A stretch of 64,000 bases of DNA, taken from the NCBI GenBank assembly GCA_900317405.1, contig ONGP01000003.1, forward strand, positions 1-64,000, written 5' to 3'. Of this stretch, positions 1 through 6,372 are shown one piece after another. This DNA is from an uncultured Prevotella sp. (GTDB taxonomy: Bacteria > Bacteroidota > Bacteroidia > Bacteroidales > Bacteroidaceae). The first letter of the stretch is position 1, and every line of letters begins with the position of its first letter. Below the pieces are notes generated by a model that ran no database searches, was not told the DNA's origin, and worked only from the letters and a program-made list of their open reading frames with translations. A program made the position numbers and the translations under genes.

Positions 1-19
1 ATCTTCATCAACAACAAAT

Positions 20-45
20 AGCGCGACACCCGAAAGTGTCGCGCT
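20..45 (-). terminator. Intrinsic terminator after the 33-residue ORF
   Basis: A perfect 10-bp inverted repeat (20-29 and 36-45) with a 6-base loop, followed on the minus strand by a T-rich tract (ATTTGTTGT). It begins 7 bases after the stop codon of the small minus-strand ORF at 53-154. Seen directly; the terminator role is inferred. Confidence 0.7.
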
Positions 46-52
46 AATGTTA

Positions 53-154
53 TTAGGTGTACCAAATTGATGGCATTGGTTTTTGTGACTTCGATTCAGC
101 CAGCTGCTGATCATTCTTTCTTCTTTCCTGTTTCGGTTCGTTGTTAATAAACAT
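53..154 (-). CDS. Small hydrophilic protein, 33 aa, unknown function
   Basis: An ATG ORF of 33 codons plus stop. It begins MFINNEPKQER and ends PMPSIWYT. It is very polar, rich in Lys, Arg, Gln and Glu, with no signal peptide or membrane segment. The case for a real gene is the ordered set of signals around it: a TATATTTG promoter element about 40 bases upstream, an AAGGAG ribosome site (164-169) nine bases before the ATG, and a strong hairpin 7 bases after the stop. A good Shine-Dalgarno site is uncommon in this group, which makes the arrangement stand out. I do not recognise the protein. It could also be a leader peptide or an RNA gene with an incidental ORF. Confidence 0.55.
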   Translation of the reverse strand: MFINNEPKQERRKNDQQLAESKSQKPMPSIWYT

Positions 155-195
155 AAGCAATTTCTCCTTGTCGATTAATAATTAGATTTCTGCTG

Positions 196-203
196 CAAAT
201 ATA
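196..203 (-). promoter_or_regulatory. Bacteroidetes -7 promoter element (TATATTTG)
   Basis: TATATTTG read on the minus strand matches TAnnTTTG and is followed by C, as in most promoters in this window. It lies about 40 bases before the 33-codon ORF. No -33 TTG is seen at the ideal spacing; a TTG sits 13 bases upstream. Confidence 0.5.
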
Positions 204-309
204 CGCCCGCGCGTCGCAACATTGTTCTCCATAAACTGCTTATTTATAATATATTAACACTCCCGCGCTGGTTCATGCATATTTATTCGCTCGAAATGCA
301 TGCGGATTA

Positions 310-837
310 TTAATATAATTCAAATACAGTTTTCAGTTTCTTAAAGAAGTATCCTGGTGAATCGCAGGCCATACCATCGTCGAAGAGCAGACAACCCTCA
401 CAGAAGTTGCAACCGCACGTAAAGTAATGCGCATCAGGATTATCCTTAGGGTTTATTTCGATAGTGTAATATATAGCTTCTCCGTCCTCCTCATCATTAA
501 TAGTTGATATCTTATGGCCTGTAAGCTGATAGGTGTAGTCGCCACTAGGAATGAATACGCCGTCCAGCTTGTTTACCACCTTCATCGTCTTGGTAGCCTC
601 ATCTATTTTCAGCGCCAACTCGCCCGCGTTATAATCCTTAAGACTTCCCCAGCCATTGCTGAAATGCACCAGACACCAAACGCCATCTATGGTTGTAGGA
701 TTTTCCTCGTAAACCAGCTGTTGCGAGTCGTCCCACAGCACTATCTTGTCGTCATCATTACTGCAGCCACACACTCCCATGGCCAGCATCACCACTGCGC
801 TCATCGCAAGAAAGATACGTTTCTTCATCATTTTCAT
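310..837 (-). CDS. Cysteine-rich lipoprotein, unknown function
   Basis: 175 aa. The N-terminus (MKMMKKRIFLAMSA...) is a lipoprotein signal ending in a Gly-Cys-Gly-Cys stretch, followed by Ser-Asn-Asp-Asp-Asp; an Asp-rich start after the lipid-modified Cys often accompanies surface export in Bacteroidetes. The middle looks beta-rich. Near the C-terminus (about residues 141-158) is a cluster CGCNFCEGC followed by another Cys, which could bind a metal or form disulfides. No family recognised. The start is uncertain by a few codons because Met occurs at positions 1, 3 and 4. No clear TAnnTTTG element precedes it. Confidence 0.75.
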   Translation of the reverse strand: MKMMKKRIFLAMSAVVMLAMGVCGCSNDDDKIVLWDDSQQLVYEENPTTIDGVWCLVHFSNGWGSLKDYNAGELALKIDEATKTMKVVNKLDGVFIPSGDYTYQLTGHKISTINDEEDGEAIYYTIEINPKDNPDAHYFTCGCNFCEGCLLFDDGMACDSPGYFFKKLKTVFELY

Positions 838-1242
838 TAGTTTTTTAGTATTGCAAAATTTTATGTTATTCTGCTTCTATAATGCAGCTATCTATAGAAT
901 CTTGTATTCCACGTATCGCTTTTAACAACTTTTAGGCATTAATGAACAGCACTTTGCGACGTCAAAACGTAAGTTTTGGCTACCCAAGGCACACAATTTG
1001 AGGGGTAATTTCTGGTAATTTTGATGCCAAAAGCGCGATATGCCTCGGATAAATTGGTCATAATAGGCAAAAAACACTCGTCGTCGAAGGCGGAATAACT
1101 GCTACAAAGGTGGTATTTCTACTTGTCTACAAAGCGATTTATGTTATCAAGACGCATAGATAAGTGGTTGATATACAAGGCAATAGGTGTAATTGAAATG
1201 AGTAAAGAAAAACAAACGATATTCAGGAAGATAAGACACAAA

Positions 1243-1411
1243 AATACAGAAATACAGAATACAGTTTATTTGGCGAGGGTATCATTCTTGGAAGAGAAAT
1301 ATGTGTATAATATTTTTACTATATATATAATATATATATTATATATATAATACTACTAAACTTGCGCCGCTTAAGTGCTCCCTAGAAAACTGTATTCTGT
1401 ATTTCTGTATT
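1243..1411. repeat. Perfect 25-bp inverted repeat flanking 119 bp
   Basis: The left arm 1243-1267 and right arm 1387-1411 are exact reverse complements over 25 bases. Each arm is itself built from three AATACAG-like units. The 119 bases between contain a nearly palindromic TA-rich block. The layout could be a very large hairpin, a miniature transposable element, or arms of an invertible segment. No recombinase lies nearby. Confidence 0.75.
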
Positions 1412-1491
1412 CGCTAGGTGTGAAAAAAATATTTTCCACGTGTGGGCGCAAATGCGCTCTCGTGTTTTAACAATTCATTAACAATTGTATT

Positions 1492-1522
1492 TTGGATACC
1501 TCGCCAAAAAGTCGTACCTTTG
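1492..1522 (+). promoter_or_regulatory. Complete Bacteroidetes promoter in front of a truncated gene start
   Basis: TTG at 1492-1494, a 20-base spacer and TACCTTTG at 1515-1522, the consensus layout. The transcript would begin near 1529, cross an A-rich leader and reach the ATG at 1575, then run antisense through the 3' end of the thioredoxin-like gene. Confidence 0.75.
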
Positions 1523-1574
1523 CATTGTCAAAATAAAACAAATAACAACAATACAAAAATTAAACTAAACAATT

Positions 1575-1742
1575 ATGGCACTAAAAGTTAAAGCACAGGA
1601 TTACTCAACGCACTCTTTACGTCCATTTACTACGTCGGCTATGGATGAGAACCAGGCAGGGTTGAAACCCATGCTTTTCCAGACGATGCGTTTATCGGGC
1701 GAAATCAATACGAAATATGGTGTGGCTGGAAAGTCGCAGTAG
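1575..1742 (+). pseudogene. 5' remnant of an HU-family DNA-binding protein gene
   Basis: The ATG at 1575 follows an A-rich leader and a full promoter. Its first residues are MALKVKAQD. MALKVKA is the usual start of Bacteroidales HU-like (HU-HIG type) DNA-binding proteins. After about eight codons the match stops and the frame runs antisense through the 3' end of the minus-strand redoxin gene, ending at 1742 after 55 codons. No HU fold follows. I infer a deletion or rearrangement junction near 1598-1603, which may also have changed the redoxin C-terminus. The HU assignment rests on remembered family starts, not a search. Confidence 0.5.
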
Positions 1743-2722
1743 TGGGCATCAAGGCCTCCCCTGAGCATCTTTCCTTCGTTCCAGTTCTGCCAGGCCATCT
1801 GCCTGCCACTGGCATTTTGTTGCCAGAGAGAGAGATGATCAAGATTAATGCTAACAATCTCCAGTTTGTCAGAGTTCTGGCAATAGAGTTCGTTAATATC
1901 TTGCTGTACACCAAGGCTCACACCACAGGCGAAACTCCAAAAGGCCATCAACACATAACGCCCACGGGCAAAGGCATCGAAAAAATGATGCTTATTACCC
2001 TGCATATCGAATAGTTCGCCATCGACAGCCTCTTCGCCCACTTGCAGGATATGTGGCGGATAAACCAGGGTGTGTATGCCCGACAACTCTCGTTCGAAAC
2101 CTTTAGGAGCACGTGCTGCAGTGGCCGCCTCCAGCTCCTTGAGTTGCTGCTTATAAGGAAATTCTTCGTAGTTCTGGGAATGAAGCGCCACCGTCTCAAG
2201 CTCGAAGAGCAAAGCTGCATCTACCGGCAGTGACGGCAGGAAATCCATAGTTTGCTTGAGTACCTTAGAATAGATGTGCTGAGTCTTGCTCCAAGAGGCG
2301 TCGACCACGCACTGCTGAAGATATTCCTTAAATACTTCAACATTATGACCAACGATGCTATTTATGGTCTGTTGTTCGGCTATAGGGCTGTCTACCTTCC
2401 AAAGAGGATATAAGCAATCGGTGCCTGATAAATGTATCAACGCATCTGGGCTGAAATATAGTGGCATAGAATAGTTTGGGCAGCCTTCGCCACGTAACAT
2501 CAGTTCGCTTTGAGTGAATCCGTTGACAGGGACAACAATCGTGAAGTGTCCGCCACGAACAGTATCGACAGCTACAGCTGCATGGTGGATATAACTTACT
2601 GCAATCGTTCCGTCTTTGAGTGCGGGTGAATTACCAGTAATGGTTGCAGTCTTTTTTGTCTGTCCCCACCCTGCCATTGACATGAGGGCGAGGAGAATAG
2701 TGATAATGGATTTCTTGTTCAT
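1601..2722 (-). CDS. Periplasmic thioredoxin-like protein with a non-standard active site
   Basis: 373 aa with a signal peptide (residues 1-20, ending AGWGQ). The N-terminal half resembles the beta-rich DUF4369-type region found before Bacteroidetes redoxin domains, then a helical linker (about 120-210), then a TlpA/AhpC-like thioredoxin fold (about 225-365). The active-site segment reads FWSFACGVS (Cys266). Relatives normally have WCxxC, so the second Cys is replaced by Ser and classical dithiol exchange is unlikely. It may use a single Cys or act as a binding protein. The stop lies at a suspected rearrangement junction, so the true C-terminus may be altered. Confidence 0.75.
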   Translation of the reverse strand: MNKKSIITILLALMSMAGWGQTKKTATITGNSPALKDGTIAVSYIHHAAVAVDTVRGGHFTIVVPVNGFTQSELMLRGEGCPNYSMPLYFSPDALIHLSGTDCLYPLWKVDSPIAEQQTINSIVGHNVEVFKEYLQQCVVDASWSKTQHIYSKVLKQTMDFLPSLPVDAALLFELETVALHSQNYEEFPYKQQLKELEAATAARAPKGFERELSGIHTLVYPPHILQVGEEAVDGELFDMQGNKHHFFDAFARGRYVLMAFWSFACGVSLGVQQDINELYCQNSDKLEIVSINLDHLSLWQQNASGRQMAWQNWNEGKMLRGGLDAHYCDFPATPYFVLISPDKRIVWKSMGFNPAWFSSIADVVNGRKECVE

Positions 2723-2746
2723 TGGTTGATTTATTTAGTAAAACGT

Positions 2747-3643
2747 TTAATCGCGGTAGGCTTTTTCGCCGATGGTTTCTTGCGAGCCGATGGTCATCTG
2801 GCGGAGGTCGTAGAACGAGCCGTTGTAGATATTGAAGTCTACATTGCCCTTGATGCCGGGCAGACGGCCCACATCGGTGTGCTGCCAGAACTTCCACGGG
2901 CCCTGATACTCGAGCGAGTCGACATAGTAATGGGCTATCCAGTAGGGATACTCATCGAAAATGGGATCGGACAGATAGCGCGTCTTAAATTTAAAATAGG
3001 TATATATAATAGGCTTGACACGGTAGTGACTCTCTACGATGTTAAGCCACTTGAGCACTGAGTGCCTAAAGTCCTCGTCGGACTGGTTCTTGGGTTTGTG
3101 CTCCACATCGAGCACGGGTGGCAGGTCGCCGTTCTCCAGGTCTACGGTCTTGATGAAGTGATAGGCCTGCTGCTCGGCGGGACTGTGAACACTGTAGAAG
3201 TGATAGGCTCCACGGGTAAACCCATTCTCGCGGGCTTGGAAGAAGTTGTCGCGGAAGTTGCGGTCGGTCTGGGTGGCACCCTCGGTGGCCTTGATCATCA
3301 CAAAGCGTATGGGGCAATGGTCTATCTGGCCGTTGTCCTTCAGCTCTTCCCAGTCGATACGTCCCTGATGGTGCGAGATGTCGATGCCATGAATCTCGTA
3401 GCCCTCGGGATAGCTCACGTCGCCATACAGCGCGCGCCAGCGGAATCCGAACGGACCTACAAAGAAGTAATAGAAAAAGTAGAGATAGACAGCGACGACA
3501 GCTGCTCCGCCTACCCAGTATGCCCAACCGGGCATGTGGCGCAGAATACGGACAAAGAATCCGGGCTTACGACGGCCACGGGGGCCATGGTAAGTGTGGG
3601 TAGTGCCTACCCCTTTTCTACGGATTACGCGTCGCTTTGGCAT
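2747..3643 (-). CDS. GH25 (lysozyme-like) membrane-anchored glycoside hydrolase
   Basis: 298 aa from the ATG at 3643 (MPKRRVIRRK). A longer frame from an upstream TTG would start inside the preceding terminator, so I reject it. The N-terminus is basic and Arg-rich, one membrane segment spans about 41-63, and the GH25 barrel follows: GIDISHHQG (Asp88), MIKATEG (about 116-122) and LDVE (Asp179, Glu181), the usual acidic residues of this muramidase family. Expected role: cutting the MurNAc-GlcNAc bond of peptidoglycan from the outer face of the inner membrane. It starts only 9 bases after the pfp terminator, with no promoter visible, so expression may rely on read-through. A paralogue of the same length lies at 43420-44316. 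Confidence 0.85.
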   Translation of the reverse strand: MPKRRVIRRKGVGTTHTYHGPRGRRKPGFFVRILRHMPGWAYWVGGAAVVAVYLYFFYYFFVGPFGFRWRALYGDVSYPEGYEIHGIDISHHQGRIDWEELKDNGQIDHCPIRFVMIKATEGATQTDRNFRDNFFQARENGFTRGAYHFYSVHSPAEQQAYHFIKTVDLENGDLPPVLDVEHKPKNQSDEDFRHSVLKWLNIVESHYRVKPIIYTYFKFKTRYLSDPIFDEYPYWIAHYYVDSLEYQGPWKFWQHTDVGRLPGIKGNVDFNIYNGSFYDLRQMTIGSQETIGEKAYRD

Positions 3644-3651
3644 CAAAGAAT

Positions 3652-3688
3652 AAAAAAGGCACGAATTACACAAGAGTAATTCGCGCCT
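3652..3688 (-). terminator. Intrinsic terminator of pfp
   Basis: Arms 3657-3669 and 3676-3688 pair over 13 bp with one G-U pair and a 6-base loop. A run of Ts follows on the minus strand. It lies 11 bases after the pfp stop and directly before the start of the GH25 gene. Confidence 0.85.
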
Positions 3689-3699
3689 GATAATCTATT

Positions 3700-5337
3700 T
3701 TACTTAGCCTGCTCGAGAGCAAGTGTGCGGGTTGGCTGGTCGCAAACCTCTGTTGGACCCCAGTACTGGATAGGACCGGGATATACGTATGCGGTCTGAC
3801 GAGCCCAAACGTCGCGATGAGCAGCAAACTCCTTGAATGGAGCACCGTCGAGCTCAACGAGAGCCTTGCGGATAACTGGCTTCATCTCGCCGTTACGCTT
3901 CTCCATGTTCATCATCATGGTGATGGGCACACCACCAGCAATCCACTGCTCGGCAGGAGCTGTAGTGTTCTTAACGATAGCCATGTAGCCAGTCTTGCCG
4001 TTAGCAATCAGCTGGGCAGCGCTGGTACCAAGAGCATAGCAGTAGTCGGCATCGAAGTTAGAAGGAGCAGCGCAGCGTCCCTCGTAACCGAAGAAGTGGT
4101 GCAGAGCTGAGAACTTGCCTGTGTACTTGCCCTCCTTCTTCATCTTCTCGAGCTTCTGGGCTACCATAGTGCTGAGCAGCTTCTCGGTCTCGATGAGTGA
4201 TACCTGAACGTTTCCGTGTGGGTCGCGGTCGAGAGCCAGCTGACGGGCAACACCTGTAGGCAGACTGTTGAATACAGCCAGGTTAGCCTCGGTGAGGTGA
4301 GCCTTTACGAAGTCGATTGACTCATGACGATCCAGGTTCTTAGCCTCTGGCATAGCCAGTACGTCGTTCAGCTGAGCAATGAGCTTCTTGATAGCAGGAA
4401 TGAACTCGATAACACCCTCAGGGATGATAACGGTACCGAAGTTGTTGCCATCGGCAGCACGCTGGCAAACAGCGTTAGCGATGTAATCAACGATATCGTC
4501 GAGGCTCATACCCTTCTGCTCGATCTCCTCAGAAACGAGGCAGATGTTAGGCTGAGTCTGCAGAGCGCACTCAAGAGCGATGTGAGAGGCTGAACGACCC
4601 ATCACCTTGATGAAGTGCCAGTACTTGCGGGCTGAGTTACAGTCGCGCTCGATATTACCGATAAGCTCTGAGTATGTCTTACAAGCAGTGTCGAAACCGA
4701 ATGAGGTCTCAATCTGATCGTTCTTCAGGTCGCCGTCGATAGTCTTAGGACAGCCGATAACCTGTACGCCATAGTTCTTGGCAGCATAGTACTCGGCCAG
4801 CACACAAGCGTTGGTGTTAGAGTCGTCACCACCGATGATAACGATAGCCTTGATGTCGAGCTGGCGGATAATCTCCAGACCCTTCTCGAACTGGTCTACC
4901 TTCTCGAGCTTGGTACGACCTGAACCGATCATATCGAAACCACCAGTGTTGCGATACTCGTCGATGATATCAGCTGTGAGCTCCATATAGTTGTGGTCTA
5001 CCAGACCGCCAGGACCCAGGATGAAACCGAACAGACGGTTCTCGGGGTTGAGCTTCTTGATCTGGTCGAACAGACCTGTGATAACATTGTGACCGCCAGG
5101 AGCCTGACCTCCAGAGAGGATGATACCTACGTTCATCTTAGTATTGTTAGCCTCGGTGGCTGGCTCAAACTCTACGATAGGCATACCGTAGGTGTTAGGG
5201 AAGAGCTTCTTGATCTCCTCCTGGTCGCCAACACTCTGAGTGGCTGCACCCTCCTTGATTTTTACTGCACCCTGAAGCGCCTTAGGCAACTTAGGCTGAT
5301 AAGCGGCTCTCGCCAACTGCAATGCACTTTTTTCCAT
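3700..5337 (-). CDS. pfp: Diphosphate-fructose-6-phosphate 1-phosphotransferase
   Basis: 545 aa from the ATG at 5337 ([11 protein letters not shown]). Upstream in-frame codons lie in the leader and between promoter and start. It phosphorylates fructose-6-phosphate with pyrophosphate, a reversible glycolytic step in the cytosol. Seen motifs: [10 protein letters not shown] in the phosphate-binding loop (ATP enzymes differ here), [10 protein letters not shown] around the catalytic Asp, and MGRSASH. The length fits the long PPi-dependent class. It is monocistronic: its own promoter (5383-5390) and a strong terminator. Confidence 0.95.
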   Translation of the reverse strand: MEKSALQLARAAYQPKLPKALQGAVKIKEGAATQSVGDQEEIKKLFPNTYGMPIVEFEPATEANNTKMNVGIILSGGQAPGGHNVITGLFDQIKKLNPENRLFGFILGPGGLVDHNYMELTADIIDEYRNTGGFDMIGSGRTKLEKVDQFEKGLEIIRQLDIKAIVIIGGDDSNTNACVLAEYYAAKNYGVQVIGCPKTIDGDLKNDQIETSFGFDTACKTYSELIGNIERDCNSARKYWHFIKVMGRSASHIALECALQTQPNICLVSEEIEQKGMSLDDIVDYIANAVCQRAADGNNFGTVIIPEGVIEFIPAIKKLIAQLNDVLAMPEAKNLDRHESIDFVKAHLTEANLAVFNSLPTGVARQLALDRDPHGNVQVSLIETEKLLSTMVAQKLEKMKKEGKYTGKFSALHHFFGYEGRCAAPSNFDADYCYALGTSAAQLIANGKTGYMAIVKNTTAPAEQWIAGGVPITMMMNMEKRNGEMKPVIRKALVELDGAPFKEFAAHRDVWARQTAYVYPGPIQYWGPTEVCDQPTRTLALEQAK

Positions 5338-5382
5338 ATACCTTTTTATTATTAAATAAATGAATAATTGTTTTCTGAGGCG

Positions 5383-5390
5383 CAAAATTA
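5383..5390 (-). promoter_or_regulatory. Promoter of pfp (TAATTTTG)
   Basis: TAATTTTG followed by C on the minus strand, about 45 bases before the pfp ATG, in the divergent region shared with the plus-strand operon at 5542. Confidence 0.55.
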
Positions 5391-5463
5391 GTCATTTTTT
5401 GTAAGAAATACGAAAGAAATCGCGCGATTTTCGACATTTTAATATTTTTTTTGGATGAAACAC

Positions 5464-5493
5464 TTGTTATATCAGATTTTTTTTCTAACTTTG
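5464..5493 (+). promoter_or_regulatory. Promoter of the 5542-14481 gene set
   Basis: TTG at 5464-5466, a 19-base spacer, and TAACTTTG at 5486-5493 followed by C. Consensus layout. About 48 bases before the ATG at 5542, with an AAGGAAGGG stretch in between. Confidence 0.75.
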
Positions 5494-5541
5494 CTTACTG
5501 AATATAACAAAACACCCTAAAAGGAAGGGATAATAAAGATT

Positions 5542-5808
5542 ATGATGAACAAAAGAACACTTAAGAAGTCAATTAACACAATTTGCGATCAACTATTCGC
5601 TAACGCAGTAGCACTTTCACTGTATGGAAGTAACAGGAACCAGGAAAACGACGAGGCTCTGATAGAGTCGATCCTCAAGATGCGTGAGGACTATGTAAGC
5701 CGCATCTCACACCCCGAGCCAGGCATGAAGAAGCAGGAATTCTATAAGGATCTGCGCGAGAAGTTTATTTCGCGTGCACAGGAACTTGCAGATCAACTTA
5801 GCGCTTAA
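5542..5808 (+). CDS. Conserved Bacteroidales small protein, unknown function
   Basis: 88 aa, predicted mostly helical and cytosolic. It starts MMNKRTLKKSINTICDQLF and contains HPEPGMKKQEFYKDL, a pattern I associate with a conserved Bacteroidales family of no known function. First gene after the 5464-5493 promoter; the next gene begins 7 bases after its stop, so the two are probably co-transcribed. Confidence 0.8.
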   Translation: MMNKRTLKKSINTICDQLFANAVALSLYGSNRNQENDEALIESILKMREDYVSRISHPEPGMKKQEFYKDLREKFISRAQELADQLSA

Positions 5809-5814
5809 TGCCCG

Positions 5815-6372
5815 ATGCTAGGAAAACTTTGCAGTTGGCTGCTATATAAACGACTGGGGTGGACTAAAGACGTAACACAGCCCCACCCCGACAAGTTTAT
5901 CATCTGTCTTGCCCCGCATACCAGTAACTGGGACTTTGCGCTGGGACAGCTGTACAGCCGCGCCGAGGGAATGAAGATAAACTTCTTGATGAAAAAGGAG
6001 TGGTTCTTCTGGCCCCTCGGCCCCATCTTTAAGAGTATGGGAGGCATACCGGTGTTTCGCCAGAAGAGAACAAGCATGACAGATGCAATGGCAGAGACGG
6101 CCAAGAGCGTAGACAACTTTAAACTCTGCATCACCCCCGAAGGTACCCGTAAGCGTGTGGAGGAGTGGAAAAAAGGTTTCTACTTCATCGCACTCAAGGC
6201 GGGTATACCTATCTTATTATATGGAGTGGACTACGAGCGCAAGCTGATACAGTGCACACGAACCATCATCCCCAGTGGCGACCTTGAGGCTGACATGCGG
6301 GAGATAAAACTGTATTTCAAGAATTTCAAGGGCCGGAAACCCGAGAATTTCACGATAGGAGACGTAGAATAA
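5815..6372 (+). CDS. PlsC-like 1-acyl-sn-glycerol-3-phosphate acyltransferase
   Basis: 185 aa. It has the acyltransferase motif I HTSNWD (HX4D type) near residues 35-40 and motif III PEGTRK near 106-111. PlsC-family enzymes acylate lysophosphatidic acid or related acceptors at the inner membrane; this short form could also act on lipid A or an unusual lipid. Its stop overlaps the ATG of the next gene (TAATG), which suggests translational coupling. Confidence 0.8.
   Translation: MLGKLCSWLLYKRLGWTKDVTQPHPDKFIICLAPHTSNWDFALGQLYSRAEGMKINFLMKKEWFFWPLGPIFKSMGGIPVFRQKRTSMTDAMAETAKSVDNFKLCITPEGTRKRVEEWKKGFYFIALKAGIPILLYGVDYERKLIQCTRTIIPSGDLEADMREIKLYFKNFKGRKPENFTIGDVE

Larger units (their letters stand above)
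838..1574. other. Long intergenic region, probably degenerate
   Basis: More than 700 bases with no convincing coding region. A 75-codon plus-strand frame (1123-1350) runs into an AT repeat and resembles no protein I know. Visible structure: a CAAAAC/GTTTTG palindrome at 963-978; a perfect 25-bp inverted repeat (1243-1267 / 1387-1411) around an alternating AT stretch near 1320-1350; the direct repeat TTAACAATT(C/G) around 1466-1485; and a full promoter at 1492-1522. This may be a remnant of lost genes. Confidence 0.6.

Noticed and set aside
1123-1350. A 75-codon plus-strand frame in the intergenic region
   Set aside because: It runs into the TA-rich repeat, has no promoter or ribosome site, and shows no protein-like composition.
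1243-1411. CRISPR-like repeats in the inverted-repeat region
   Set aside because: Arms are inverted rather than direct, there are only two of them, and no spacers or cas genes are present.
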